Source of the DNA: SHZI01 sp031409515
GTDB taxonomy: Bacteria; Pseudomonadota; Gammaproteobacteria; Steroidobacterales; GCA-2729495
Length of the DNA: 64,000 nucleotides
Assembly: GCA_031409515.1 (NCBI GenBank)
Contig: JANNXJ010000045.1
Coordinates: 62,001 to 126,000, forward strand
Direction of reading: 5' to 3'
The notes beneath the pieces were generated by a model, which was not told where the DNA came from, did no database searches, and saw nothing but the letters and a program-made list of their open reading frames with translations. Below, one piece after another: positions 26,062 through 37,247 of this stretch. Made by a program: the position numbers and the translations under genes. Each line of letters starts with the position of its first letter. Within the stretch, counting starts at the first letter, position 1.

Positions 26062-28655
26062 GTGGCCTCTGTCGGGGTTGGGCTCCTGCCGGCCCTGAAC
26101 CACCAGGACTTGAGCAATTCGAGGATGACTACACTCACCGCGCCGGCGGCGGTGAAGATCGCCAGATCATCCCAGTGCGGGCGGCCAAAGTGAAACAGTT
26201 CCCGCGCTGGCGCCCAGTAGAGGGACAGCGCCAGCACGGCGCTGACGCCGCCCAGCAGGATCCAGAGCGAGCGGTTTGGCCGCAGCACGGCCTGGACCAG
26301 CGATGCGCTGAAGGAGCGGTTGACCAGGATCAGGCCCATGTTGGTCAGCACCAGCGCCGTGAAGACCACTGCCCGCAGGTCCTGCTCCGCCATGCCCTGA
26401 CGCGCCGCGCCGATCAGGACGGTCGCCAGGATGGCCAGCACGACTCCGCCCTGCATCACCGCCCAGAGCACCCGGCTCCGGACCAGCAGCGAACCGGTCG
26501 GCGCCCGCGGCGGGCGCTTCATCACATTGTCTTCAGCCTCCTCCGCCTCGAACACGATAGAGCAGGCCGGGTCGATCACCATTTCGAGGAAGGCGATGAG
26601 AATTGGGGTGAGGATCAGGGGCAGGCCAAGCAGCAGGGGGAGAAGCGCCAGTCCAGCGATCGGAATGTGCACCGCGACGATGTACTCGATGGCCTTGCGC
26701 AGGTTGTCGTAGATGCGACGGCCGAGGCGGATCGTGGCGACGATCGAGCCGAAGTCGTCGTCCAGCAGGACGATGGCCGACGCTTCCCGCGCCACGTCGG
26801 TGCCCCGCCCACCCATGGCGATGCCGATGTGGGCCGCCTTGATGGCCGGCGCGTCGTTCACCCCGTCGCCCGTCATGGCGACGATCTCGCCAGCGGCTTT
26901 CAGGCTCTGGACGATCCGCAGCTTCTGGTTGGGCCGGATGCGCGCAAAGATCGACGTGGATTTCACGCGCGCCGCCAGCTGGTCCTCCGGCAGGGCCTCG
27001 ATTTCCTCCCCCGTGAGCACGGCTGACGCGTCGATCCCGGCCTGCTGCGCCATGGCGATGGCCGTTGCGGGGTAGTCACCGGTGATCATCACCACGCGGA
27101 TGCCGGCCGAGCGGCATTCGGCCACGGCAGCGGGCACGTTGGCGCGCAGGGGATCGGCAAAGCCGATCAACCCGGCAAACCGGAAGGCCAGGCCCGACGG
27201 CGACTCCGGCAGCCCGCGCTCCCCGTCGCTGGTGGCGACGACGGCGGTCGCCGCGCCAAGCACGCGCACGCCCGCGGCCGCGAGCTGGTCCACGTCCGCG
27301 CCCAGGGCGGCCACCTGGTCGGCAGGCAAGCCGCACAGTGCTGCGATGGCCTCGAAGCCGCCCTTGGCGAAGGCGTTCGCGTCGCTGCCGGCGCCGGCGG
27401 CATACACGTTGGCCACCGCGAGAAGTTCGGGCCTGAGGCCGTAGGCCCGCAGGAGTTGCCGGTCGGCGAACGGCGAGGCGCCAGCACCCGGTTGGGCGGC
27501 CCAGAGTTTGTGCACGGCCACATCCATCGGGTCGGTCGGCTGGGCCGGGCAGGCCAGTAGGGCGGCCTCAAGGGTGGCCGCGAGGGGGCCTGTCAGCTGG
27601 AGCGAGCCTGGCACCGCGCCCTCCGCGTCCCAGTGTTCGGCGCCGTTCCGCAGGGCGACGACGGTCATGCGGTTCTCGGTGAGCGTGCCCGTCTTGTCCG
27701 TGCAGAGCACAGTCGTGGCGCCCAGCGTCTCGATGGCGGCTGCGCGCCGGGTCAGAACCCGGGCCTGGGAGATCCGCCAGGCGCCCATGGCCATGAACAC
27801 GGTCATGACCAGGGGAAACTCTTCGGGCAGCAGCGACATGCCCAGGGCGATGCCGGCCAGCATGGCTTCCAGCCAGGACCCGCGCAGCAGGCCGAAGAGC
27901 AGGACCGTGAGGCCCCCGGCCAGGCCGCCCACCACCGCAAACGCCAGCACCAGCGAGCGCATCTGCACCTGCAGCCTGGGTTGCTCGGTCTCGATACTGC
28001 CCAGCGCGTGGCCGATCTTCCCCATCTCGCTACGGCGGCCGGTGGCGTGGACCCGCGCCACGCCGCCGCCCCGCACGACCAGCGCCCCGGCAAACACGAA
28101 GGGCAGGTCATCGCCGCCGGGGCGCGGTTCGGCGTCGGGTTTGCCGGGTAGCGCCGCTGTCGGTCGGGACAGCTTGCGGACCGGGATGGATTCGCCCGTC
28201 AGCAGTGACTCGTCGAGCAGCAGGTCGTTCGACTCGCTGAGGGTGGCGTCCGCCGCCACCCGGTCGCCCTCGGCAAGCACCAGCAGGTCGCCGACGACCA
28301 CCTCCCGGCCCGCGATGAGCACCCGCTTGCCGTCGCGGACCACCAGCGCCCGGGGGCTCGCGAGGTCCCGGAGCGCTTCCAGCACCCGCTCACTGCGGGA
28401 CTCCTGAACGATGGTGATCGTCACGGACAGGCAGGCGAACAGCAGCAGCAGGATGGCTTCGAGCCGGTCGCCCAGGAGCAGGTAGACCACGCCGCCGCCG
28501 ATCAGCAGCAGGAACATGGGTTGCCGCAGGACCTCGGCCAGGATGCGGAAGACTCCCCGGCGCGCTGCCTTGGGCAGCTCGTTGTAGCCGTCCTGCCTGA
28601 GGCGCTCCGCGGCCGCGGCGGCGGTCAGGCCACCGCAATTGTCCGGTTCTGGCAT
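26058..28655 (-). CDS. P2-like cation-transporting P-type ATPase
   Basis: This 865-residue membrane pump couples ATP hydrolysis to cation transport. It has the actuator loop TGES (residues 153-156), the phosphorylation motif DKTGTLT with Asp320, the hinge TGDGVNDAPA, and the M4 motif PEEFP where calcium pumps have PEGLP. There are four N-terminal and probably six C-terminal membrane helices. The ion cannot be fixed; the M4 Glu fits a P2-type Ca2+, Mn2+ or similar pump. ATG 28655 is chosen by the start of homology. Confidence 0.92.
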   Translation of the reverse strand: MPEPDNCGGLTAAAAAERLRQDGYNELPKAARRGVFRILAEVLRQPMFLLLIGGGVVYLLLGDRLEAILLLLFACLSVTITIVQESRSERVLEALRDLASPRALVVRDGKRVLIAGREVVVGDLLVLAEGDRVAADATLSESNDLLLDESLLTGESIPVRKLSRPTAALPGKPDAEPRPGGDDLPFVFAGALVVRGGGVARVHATGRRSEMGKIGHALGSIETEQPRLQVQMRSLVLAFAVVGGLAGGLTVLLFGLLRGSWLEAMLAGIALGMSLLPEEFPLVMTVFMAMGAWRISQARVLTRRAAAIETLGATTVLCTDKTGTLTENRMTVVALRNGAEHWDAEGAVPGSLQLTGPLAATLEAALLACPAQPTDPMDVAVHKLWAAQPGAGASPFADRQLLRAYGLRPELLAVANVYAAGAGSDANAFAKGGFEAIAALCGLPADQVAALGADVDQLAAAGVRVLGAATAVVATSDGERGLPESPSGLAFRFAGLIGFADPLRANVPAAVAECRSAGIRVVMITGDYPATAIAMAQQAGIDASAVLTGEEIEALPEDQLAARVKSTSIFARIRPNQKLRIVQSLKAAGEIVAMTGDGVNDAPAIKAAHIGIAMGGRGTDVAREASAIVLLDDDFGSIVATIRLGRRIYDNLRKAIEYIVAVHIPIAGLALLPLLLGLPLILTPILIAFLEMVIDPACSIVFEAEEAEDNVMKRPPRAPTGSLLVRSRVLWAVMQGGVVLAILATVLIGAARQGMAEQDLRAVVFTALVLTNMGLILVNRSFSASLVQAVLRPNRSLWILLGGVSAVLALSLYWAPARELFHFGRPHWDDLAIFTAAGAVSVVILELLKSWWFRAGRSPTPTEAT

Positions 28656-28795
28656 GGCACCATCATAAGCGTAGGGGCACGGCGACCCTGTGTACGTCAC
28701 CGCTTAGAGGGATCTCCGCCAGGCTGTCGTCGCCACTCCGCGCCCGCAGCCCTGGCCGCGGTAGCGAATGCGCAGTTCTGCATTAGACTTGAGGC

Positions 28796-29818
28796 ATGCG
28801 CCTGCTCGGCTCGGTTAGTCTCGCCATAAGCCTCCTGCTGGCCAGCGTCGTCCAGGCCGATGAGCTGCTGGCCGCGGCACGCGCCCGCTTCCAGCCTATT
28901 CCGCTGAAGCCACCCGAGTTACCCGGCAATCCCGCGACCCCCGCAAAAGTGGAACTCGGCAAGCTGCTGTACTTTGACCCGCGGGTCTCGGTCGGTCGCC
29001 CGGGCAGCTGCAATTCCTGCCACAACGTCGGCCTTGGGGGCGCGGACGGCAAGGAGACCGTGATCGGCCACAGCTGGCAGCAAGGCGGCCGTAACACGCC
29101 GACCATTCTCAATGCCGTGTACAACACCGCCCGCTTCTGGGACGGACGGGCGCAGGATCTCGAGGAGCAAGCGGGTGGACCACCGTTCAATCCCATTGAG
29201 ATGGCCCTGCCTCAGGGGGAACTGAGCGAGCAGCTCGCGACGATTTCCGGCTACGCTGCGGCGTTCGCCGCGGCATTCCCGGGCGAGCCCGCGCCGGTAA
29301 CGCTGGCGAATGCACAGGACGCGATTGCCGTATTCGGCGCCACTCTCGTCACCCCGAACGCACCCTTCGACAAATACCTGCGGGGCGACGCGTCGGCGCT
29401 CACTGCCGCACAGAAGGACGGTTTGCAGCTCTTCATGAGCAAGGGCTGTGCCGAGTGCCATAACGGTATCAACCTGGGCGGGAACAGTTATGCCCCGTTC
29501 GGCATCCTTGAGCGGCCTGGCGCCGATCTTCTGCCCCGCGCAGACAAGGGCCGCTTTATGGTGACGGAGACCGTGGGGGACCAGTACGTCTTCAAGGTTC
29601 CAACTCTGCGGAACATCGCGCTTACGGCGCCGTATTTCCACTCCGGGCGAGCCCCGGAACTTGCCCAGTCCGTCGGGGTTATGGCTGTCAGCCAGATTGG
29701 TGCGCCAGTGAGCGTCGAGGAGATCCAGCAGATCGTGGTCTTTCTCGCGAGCCTTACTGGAGAGCAGCCGAGGATCATCTACCCGATCCTGCCTCCCGGT
29801 GTTTCTGCCACGCCGTGA
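28796..29818 (+). CDS. Di-haem cytochrome c peroxidase / MauG-family protein
   Basis: The 340-residue periplasmic protein has a signal peptide (cleavage near VQA-D) and two c-type haem sites, C72-x-x-C75-H76 (CNSCH) and C218-x-x-C221-H222 (CAECH). Family markers include LGKLLYFDPRVS, RNTPTILNAVYN with FWDGRA, and VPTLRNIALTAPYFHSG. It most likely reduces hydrogen peroxide with electrons from periplasmic cytochromes. A MauG-type role cannot be excluded but no substrate gene is adjacent. Confidence 0.92.
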   Translation: MRLLGSVSLAISLLLASVVQADELLAAARARFQPIPLKPPELPGNPATPAKVELGKLLYFDPRVSVGRPGSCNSCHNVGLGGADGKETVIGHSWQQGGRNTPTILNAVYNTARFWDGRAQDLEEQAGGPPFNPIEMALPQGELSEQLATISGYAAAFAAAFPGEPAPVTLANAQDAIAVFGATLVTPNAPFDKYLRGDASALTAAQKDGLQLFMSKGCAECHNGINLGGNSYAPFGILERPGADLLPRADKGRFMVTETVGDQYVFKVPTLRNIALTAPYFHSGRAPELAQSVGVMAVSQIGAPVSVEEIQQIVVFLASLTGEQPRIIYPILPPGVSATP

Positions 29819-29835
29819 TCTGAACCCTAGTGCCG

Positions 29836-29988
29836 GGCCTCTGGCACACACTCGAAGCCGCGTCGGTCGTGAAACGTCAGGGCAGCGATGCTTCCGTCGG
29901 CCTGTCGTCACAAGCCGTAGCGCAACGCACAGCTGAGCATGGCCTGAATGCGCAGCCCAAGCCGCCGAAGCGCGTCTTATCGAGGACG
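29836..29988 (+). pseudogene. N-terminal remnant of a cation-transporting P-type ATPase
   Basis: About 50 codons read as a Cation_ATPase_N domain: LWHTLEAASVVKRQGSDASVG, then GLSSQAVAQRTAEHGLNA and PPKR. This matches the first domain of P2-type ATPases, after which the similarity stops with no membrane helices. It differs from the N-terminus of the intact pump at 26058-28655, so it is probably what remains of a second pump gene. Assignment is by pattern and moderately sure. Confidence 0.6.
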
Positions 29989-30122
29989 ACCAACGGACTA
30001 TACTCACACAAGCTGATCCGCTCCCGCCGATATGTACGGGCTGTAGCGCTGACTGCCAGCGGGTTCGGCACTGCTGTCCGCGGACGAGCCCCTGCGCGAT
30101 CTCGACTGGGAAGAACTGGGTA
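29989..30122. other. Stretch without a recognisable gene
   Basis: The 130 bases between the ATPase remnant and the next gene hold no feature I can name; they may be further decayed coding DNA. Confidence 0.4.
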
Positions 30123-30128
30123 GTGAGC

Positions 30129-30692
30129 ATGCTAGGGCGTAAGACAAAGCTGCGGGGCGTCGGTGCTGGGGTGCCGGGGATTATCGAGGTACGCCTCAGC
30201 AACGTGCGGCAGCTATTCGAGTCCATGGACCCGACGCCTTTTCCAGGCAAGGATCTCGATCTGGCGGCGGCGGAATACATCGTCAGTTGGGCGCGAGAGT
30301 TCCGGCACAACGCGCATTTCGTGATTCGCGTCCATGTTGGTCAGCTGGATGCCGATGCGCAGCACATCGCGGCTGCGGTCAACAGCTACTTTCTGGCGAA
30401 AGCTGAAGGCAGTCGCCTGGCATTCCGGCGCCTGATGGCGATCGGTCGTCGGAGCCTACTGATAGGGACTGTCTTCCTTGCCACCTGTCTCTGGGCGGCT
30501 GAGTGGCTGGCCGTTGCACAGGTGCTGCCCGATGCTCTGGGCTTTCTCCGCGAGGGCCTGGTGATCGGCGGTTGGGTCGGTCTCTGGCGTCCCCTGGAGA
30601 TTTTTCTCTATGACTGGTGGCCCTTGCGCGCGGACCGCAATCTGTATCTGCGCCTGGCGGACGCCAGCGTGCAGATCACGCACGTGCCATAG
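30129..30692 (+). CDS. Conserved inner-membrane protein of unknown function
   Basis: The protein of about 187 residues has a soluble N-terminal half (IEVRLSNVRQLFESMDPTPF, then LAAAEYIVSWARE) and two C-terminal membrane helices (about residues 112-135 and 145-165) followed by PLEIFLYDWWPLRADR. I recall similar proteins near stress and membrane genes but know no function. An ATG at 30129 follows a GTG at 30123, and either could start it. It is convergent with the UspA-like gene. Confidence 0.7.
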   Translation: MLGRKTKLRGVGAGVPGIIEVRLSNVRQLFESMDPTPFPGKDLDLAAAEYIVSWAREFRHNAHFVIRVHVGQLDADAQHIAAAVNSYFLAKAEGSRLAFRRLMAIGRRSLLIGTVFLATCLWAAEWLAVAQVLPDALGFLREGLVIGGWVGLWRPLEIFLYDWWPLRADRNLYLRLADASVQITHVP

Positions 30693-30769
30693 AGGCGTTG
30701 TTCCTCAAGCACCGTGGCGACTGCTGCATTGTTTGACAGCGTGCTGCGCTTAGACGATCACTTCGCGAC

Positions 30770-31210
30770 TCAGCGATACACCACGACCGGCAGTATGGAG
30801 TGGAGCAGTAGTTTCTGCGCGACGCTCCCCATCATGAGCTTGTTCAAGCCACTGCGACCGTGGCTGGCCATGAAAATGACATCGCACTTGTGCTTCTTCG
30901 CAACATTGGCAATTCCCTGGTGCGGAGGGGGGTCACGGCTCACCACCGCAGTGAAGGGCACGCCTAGCCGGGCGGCTATCTTGCCGATTGCATTGACATG
31001 CCGTTGGCCCGCGTCGCGATTGCCCTGGTTGAAATCGTCGATCATCCGCTGGCTGACCATGGCGCGTGCACCGAAGACCGGTTGGACTTCCTCGACGACA
31101 TAACAACCAACAACCCTGGCGCCAAGGGTTTTCGCGAGGGCGATACCGGCCCTGGCTGCTTTCATGGCAATCGGTGAACCGTCGGTGGGAATCAGAATTC
31201 GCTTGAACAT
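30770..31210 (-). CDS. Universal stress protein, UspA family
   Basis: The 146-residue protein has the UspA fold: FKRILIPTDGSPIAMKA at the start, the ATP-binding GxxGxxx pattern as MASHGRSGLNKLMMGSVAQKLL, and the terminal ILPVVVYR. The ATG at 31210 has an AGAGGT ribosome binding site and gives the normal N-terminus. The nucleotide motif suggests an ATP-binding Usp. It lies in a cluster with cardiolipin synthase and the P-type pump. Confidence 0.92.
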   Translation of the reverse strand: MFKRILIPTDGSPIAMKAARAGIALAKTLGARVVGCYVVEEVQPVFGARAMVSQRMIDDFNQGNRDAGQRHVNAIGKIAARLGVPFTAVVSRDPPPHQGIANVAKKHKCDVIFMASHGRSGLNKLMMGSVAQKLLLHSILPVVVYR

Positions 31211-31320
31211 GTGACCTCTTCGTTTGTATGACCCCTGGCCTGACCGTGGCTTGGGCGTCACGCCAGCCTCCATAGGCTCGCAGCGCACCAAGGCTACACC
31301 ATAGGGTACTCAATCCGTTG

Positions 31321-32757
31321 CTACAGGTACGGCGACAGCAACCAGCAAGCCGCATTGCGCAGACGAACAACCAAGGGCAGGGTTTCAAGCTCCTGCAACA
31401 CGAGTTCGCGAGACTCACCGCGGACTTGTCCGAAGTGCTGCCCGAGGCCGGCGACCAGATCCGTATCGTACACTTCGAGCATGACCTCAAAGTTCAGGCG
31501 CAGGCTGCGCGAGTCGAGGTTTGCTGAGCCAACCAGCGCATAGTAGTCGTCGATCAGGAACATCTTCGAGTGGGCGAACGGCGGCTTGCGCCAGAACACG
31601 CGAATCTCGCGCTGAAGATGCGGCCGGAGCCAGTGCCGGGTGGCCCAATCCAGCCAGGGGAGGTTGCTGCGCTCGGGCAAGATCAGGACCACCTCAACGC
31701 CCCGCAGTGCAGTCGCTTGCAAGGCCCCCGCCAGTTCCGGGGTGGGGATGAAATAGGGCGTCATGATGTGAACACAGCGGTGCGCAGTGGCCAGCGCACC
31801 GAGCATCACCAATTGGATAGTCTCAAGCTCCTCATTAGGGCCGTCGGTAAGGGCGCGGCAGAATGCCGTGCCAGATGGCGGCAGATCTTCTCCGGCCAGC
31901 AGCAGGTCCTCGGCGGCGGCGTAATGCCAGTCCGCCGCGAAAACTTGTGCGAGCTGCCTGACTACCGGACCCTCAACGCTGAAGTGCAAATCGAGGGTCG
32001 CGCCATGGCGCGCCTCGGCGTAGTGATGGTCGCCAATATTCATCCCGCCCACGAAGGCGCAGCGGCCATCGACGATCAGTAGCTTGCGGTGATTGCGGAG
32101 ATTCAGATGCAGCATGGGCGGCAACCGACGCGGAACTTGAAACAGCCGCACGACCACGCCGTGCCGACGCAACAGCGCGCTGCCGCGCGGCCGGTAGTAG
32201 AGATCGCCGATACCGTCGAGCAGCACCCGCACGGTGACGCCACGGGCCTGAGCGGCGGACAGCGCGCGTGCAAAACCCTCGCCGATCCCGGCACCCACGA
32301 AGATGTAGGAGCTCAGCCACACGGAGTGCCGCGCCCCCACGATGGCTTCCAGCATGGCCGGGTAGGCGTCTTCGCCGCTGAACAGCGGGGTGACCCGATT
32401 GCCAGGCAGCAGGGGGCGGCCGCTCAGTGAGCCGCCGATCCGCACCAACTCCTCCCGTTCTTTCTGCTCTGGCGTCAGCGGGCCGGGCACCGCACTCAAG
32501 GTCAAGGCGCTTGGGCCCACCGGTACCGCACGGGCCCCCAACGCATGCCTGGCGCGCCAGTGGGCCCGATTGATGCCCAGGAAGTAGTACAGCAAGGGAC
32601 CGACCAGGGGCATCAGGATGCTGGCCAGGATCCAGCCCCAGGCTGAACGGGGGTCGCGCTTGTTGAGCAATGCGTGGCCGGCGGCGGCGGATGCCGCAAC
32701 CACGTCGACCACTATCAGCAGTGCCTCAATTGCGGAACCGGTAGTGGACGGAATCAC
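31321..32757 (-). CDS. cls: Cardiolipin synthase
   Basis: The enzyme joins two phosphatidylglycerols to cardiolipin in the inner membrane. It has two N-terminal membrane helices (ALLIVVDVVAASAAAGHALL and ILASILMPLVGPLLYYFLG) and two phospholipase D motifs: HRKLLIVDGRCAFVGGMN and HSKMFLIDDYYALVGSANLDSRS. The 478-residue length is normal for the ClsA type. GTG at 32757 is preferred to a TTG at 32796 that abuts prlC. Confidence 0.93.
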   Translation of the reverse strand: MIPSTTGSAIEALLIVVDVVAASAAAGHALLNKRDPRSAWGWILASILMPLVGPLLYYFLGINRAHWRARHALGARAVPVGPSALTLSAVPGPLTPEQKEREELVRIGGSLSGRPLLPGNRVTPLFSGEDAYPAMLEAIVGARHSVWLSSYIFVGAGIGEGFARALSAAQARGVTVRVLLDGIGDLYYRPRGSALLRRHGVVVRLFQVPRRLPPMLHLNLRNHRKLLIVDGRCAFVGGMNIGDHHYAEARHGATLDLHFSVEGPVVRQLAQVFAADWHYAAAEDLLLAGEDLPPSGTAFCRALTDGPNEELETIQLVMLGALATAHRCVHIMTPYFIPTPELAGALQATALRGVEVVLILPERSNLPWLDWATRHWLRPHLQREIRVFWRKPPFAHSKMFLIDDYYALVGSANLDSRSLRLNFEVMLEVYDTDLVAGLGQHFGQVRGESRELVLQELETLPLVVRLRNAACWLLSPYL

Positions 32758-32799
32758 TCTATGACACAGCTGGACCAAGGCAAACCCACGAGGCAAGTT

Positions 32800-34830
<2,031 letters not shown>

Positions 34831-34915
34831 CGGGAAAGCCTAACGGAAAACCCTCTCCGGCCCCAAACGATGCCCTTGATACACTGCCCAGCCCTACATT
34901 TACAGAGCCAGCCCC

Positions 34916-36262
34916 ATGACCGAGGATTTCGACCTGATCACCATCGGCGGGGGCAGCGGCGGCCTCGCCGCCGCCCAGCGCGCTGCCGAGTACGGCGCCC
35001 GCGTGGTCCTTATCGAGCCCGCACCCCTCGGCGGTACCTGCGTCAACGTGGGCTGCGTCCCGAAGAAGATCACCTTCAACGCTGCCAGCCTTGCCCATGC
35101 GCTGGCTGACGCGCTGGACTACGGCTTCGATGTGACCGTGCGGGGCCATGACTGGGCCGGGTTCGTGGCCAAACGCCAGGCCTACGTCCAGCGCCTGAAC
35201 GGCATCTACGAGCGGAATCTGGCGAAGAAGGGCATCACCCACATCGCTGCCCGGGGCCGCTTCACGGGACCCCACACCGTGGAGGCCGGCGGCCGGGTGC
35301 TGACGGGCCAGCACATCATGGTCGCCACCGGAGGCCGGCCGACGGTACCGCGCATTCCCGGGCACGAACTGGGTCTCGTGTCCGATGATTTCTTTGGGCT
35401 GACGAGCAGACCCCAGCGGGTGGCCATCGTGGGCTCAGGCTACATCGCCGTAGAATTTGCCGGTGCCCTGCGTGCGCTAGGCTCTGAGGTCACACTGCTC
35501 GTCCGGCAGGACAGCGTGCTCCGGCACTTCGATGCCTACCTGCAGGAAGGACTGCTGCGGGCCCTGGCGGAGGACGGCATCCGGGTGGTCGGCCAGGCGA
35601 CTCCGTCAGCCCTTACCGGCGGCCCCGCGGGGCTGACCCTGGCCACCGGTGACGGGCGCAGTCACGGCCCCTTCGAGGCCTTGATCTGGGCTGTGGGGCG
35701 CGAGCCCTGGACGGCCGATCTCGATCTCCCGGCCGCCGGCGTGCGCACGGACGAGCGGGGCTTCGTCACCACGGACGACTACCAGGTCACCAATGTGCCG
35801 CATATCTACGCGCTGGGGGATGTTACCGGCCGGGTAGCCCTGACGCCGGTGGCGATCGCCGCCGGCCGGCGCACTGCGGATCGCGTGTTTGGCGGGATGA
35901 CCGGCCGGCATCTCGATTACAGCAACATACCCACCGTCATCTTCAGTCACCCGCCCATAGGCACCTGCGGACTCACCGAGGCCGAAGCGCGAGAGCGCTT
36001 TGGCCCGCCTGTGAAGATTTACACGACCGAATTCGTGCCGCTCTACAACGGCATCACTGGCCACAAGCCGAAGACCCGCATGAAGCTGGTCACGGTGGGC
36101 GAGGACGAAAAGGTCGTGGGCTGCCACATCATCGGCCCGGGGGCCGACGAGATGCTCCAGGGCTTTGCGGTGGCGATCCACATGGGAGCCACCAAGCGTG
36201 ACTTCGATGAGACCGTCGCGATCCACCCCACCGCGGCGGAGGAGCTGGTGACCATGCGGTGA
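34916..36262 (+). CDS. gor: Glutathione-disulfide reductase
   Basis: Gor reduces oxidised glutathione with NADPH. The 448-residue flavoprotein has the FAD motif GGGSGG (residues 11-16), the redox pair Cys42/Cys47 in GGTCVNVGCVPKK, an NADPH-binding GSGYIAVEFAG, and the C-terminal HPTAAEELVT with the catalytic His. The extra Lys-rich GCVPKK supports glutathione reductase rather than dihydrolipoamide dehydrogenase. It works with fghA to make a glutathione-based detoxification set in this region. Confidence 0.95.
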   Translation: MTEDFDLITIGGGSGGLAAAQRAAEYGARVVLIEPAPLGGTCVNVGCVPKKITFNAASLAHALADALDYGFDVTVRGHDWAGFVAKRQAYVQRLNGIYERNLAKKGITHIAARGRFTGPHTVEAGGRVLTGQHIMVATGGRPTVPRIPGHELGLVSDDFFGLTSRPQRVAIVGSGYIAVEFAGALRALGSEVTLLVRQDSVLRHFDAYLQEGLLRALAEDGIRVVGQATPSALTGGPAGLTLATGDGRSHGPFEALIWAVGREPWTADLDLPAAGVRTDERGFVTTDDYQVTNVPHIYALGDVTGRVALTPVAIAAGRRTADRVFGGMTGRHLDYSNIPTVIFSHPPIGTCGLTEAEARERFGPPVKIYTTEFVPLYNGITGHKPKTRMKLVTVGEDEKVVGCHIIGPGADEMLQGFAVAIHMGATKRDFDETVAIHPTAAEELVTMR

Positions 36263-36290
36263 GAAATGGGGACATGCTTATTTTCTGGAA
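36263..36290. repeat. Family B half-element, left flank of the RAYT gene
   Basis: AAATGGGGACATGCTTATTTT is a family B core with one base missing compared with the right flank. It starts at the gor stop codon and is inverted relative to the copy at 37223-37247. Confidence 0.75.
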
Positions 36291-36527
36291 GCCGGGGTCC
36301 TCGGTGGGGACCCACTACCAGTGACATTTCCTGCCCTTGAGTTCGTAACTCTCTATTATTCCCGCAGTGTCGTACTCCAAACCTTGGGCTGACAGCCAGC
36401 GAGGTAGAGATTGAGCTATCCGACTCCCAGCCAAACCGCACCGTAGGAGCATTAGGACGAACAAAGCCCCACTCATTGTGCAGGTTCTCGACGTGCGTGG
36501 GCTAGGTCCATCGGCTACTTTCCCCAC
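36291..36527. other. Upstream region of the RAYT gene
   Basis: This gap carries no gene that I recognise. It lies between the left family B flank and the transposase start and is presumably part of the transposable unit. A GGGGTCC and GGGGACCC pair near 36294-36312 could form a small hairpin. Confidence 0.4.
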
Positions 36528-37232
36528 ATGCCAAGGACCGCCCGGAGCATCCATGCAGGCCTGTACTACCACGTATTGAATCGCGGCAATAACCGGGCGA
36601 CCGTGTTCGGCAGCCCCGACGATTTCGACGGCTTCGTGCGACTGATGAAGCGCGCCCAGGCGCGTCGCCCTGTCGAGATCGCGGCGTGCTGCCTCATGCC
36701 CAACCACTTCCATCTGGTGGTCCGACCCGTCGTCGCTACTGACCTTCCGGCCTGGATCCACTGGCTGCTCACGACCCACGCGAAGCGTCATCACCGACAG
36801 CGGGCTTCCACCGGGCGAATCTGGACCAGCCGTTTCAAGGCCTTTCCCATCCAGAATGATCGCCACCTGCTGACCGTCGTTCGCTATGTCGAACGCAATG
36901 CTCTTCGAGCCGCGCTGGTATCACGAGCCGAAGAATGGCTCTGGGGCAGCCTGAAGTGGCGCCTGGACCAACGCCCGATGCTCGGCCTGGCGCCCTTGCC
37001 GATTCAGCTCCCGACCAACTGGGCGGACTTCGTCAATGCACCGCAGACGGCAGCGGAGATTGCCGAAGTCCGCCGTTGCGTGAATCGTGGGAAGCCCTTC
37101 GGCGATTCGGCATGGGTGCAGCAGACGGCGGCGGAGCTCGGGTTGGGTCACACGCTGGGGCGGCGCGGTCGGCCCCGACTGTCAGGCAGCGCGCGTCGGG
37201 ACAACAGCCCGCCTAGTGCACTGCCAAAATGA
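36528..37232 (+). mobile_element. REP-associated tyrosine transposase (RAYT) gene
   Basis: The 234-residue protein is a Y1-type transposase of the IS200/IS605 relation, a RAYT. It has the start PRTARSIHAGLYYHVLNRGNNRATVF, the HUH motif as MPNHFHLVV, and a helix with the candidate catalytic Tyr in RYVERNALRAALVSRAEEWLWGSL. RAYTs are domesticated or single-copy transposases that move REP palindromes. Inverted family B copies flank the gene, and the stop TGA lies inside the right-hand copy. Family B hairpins elsewhere in the window are the probable substrates. Confidence 0.92.
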
Positions 37233-37247
37233 AGCATGTCCCCATTT
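37223..37247. repeat. Family B half-element, right flank of the RAYT gene
   Basis: CCAAAATGAAGCATGTCCCC followed by ATTT is the inverted partner of the left flank. It contains the RAYT stop codon and reaches the aroE stop codon on the other strand. Confidence 0.8.
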
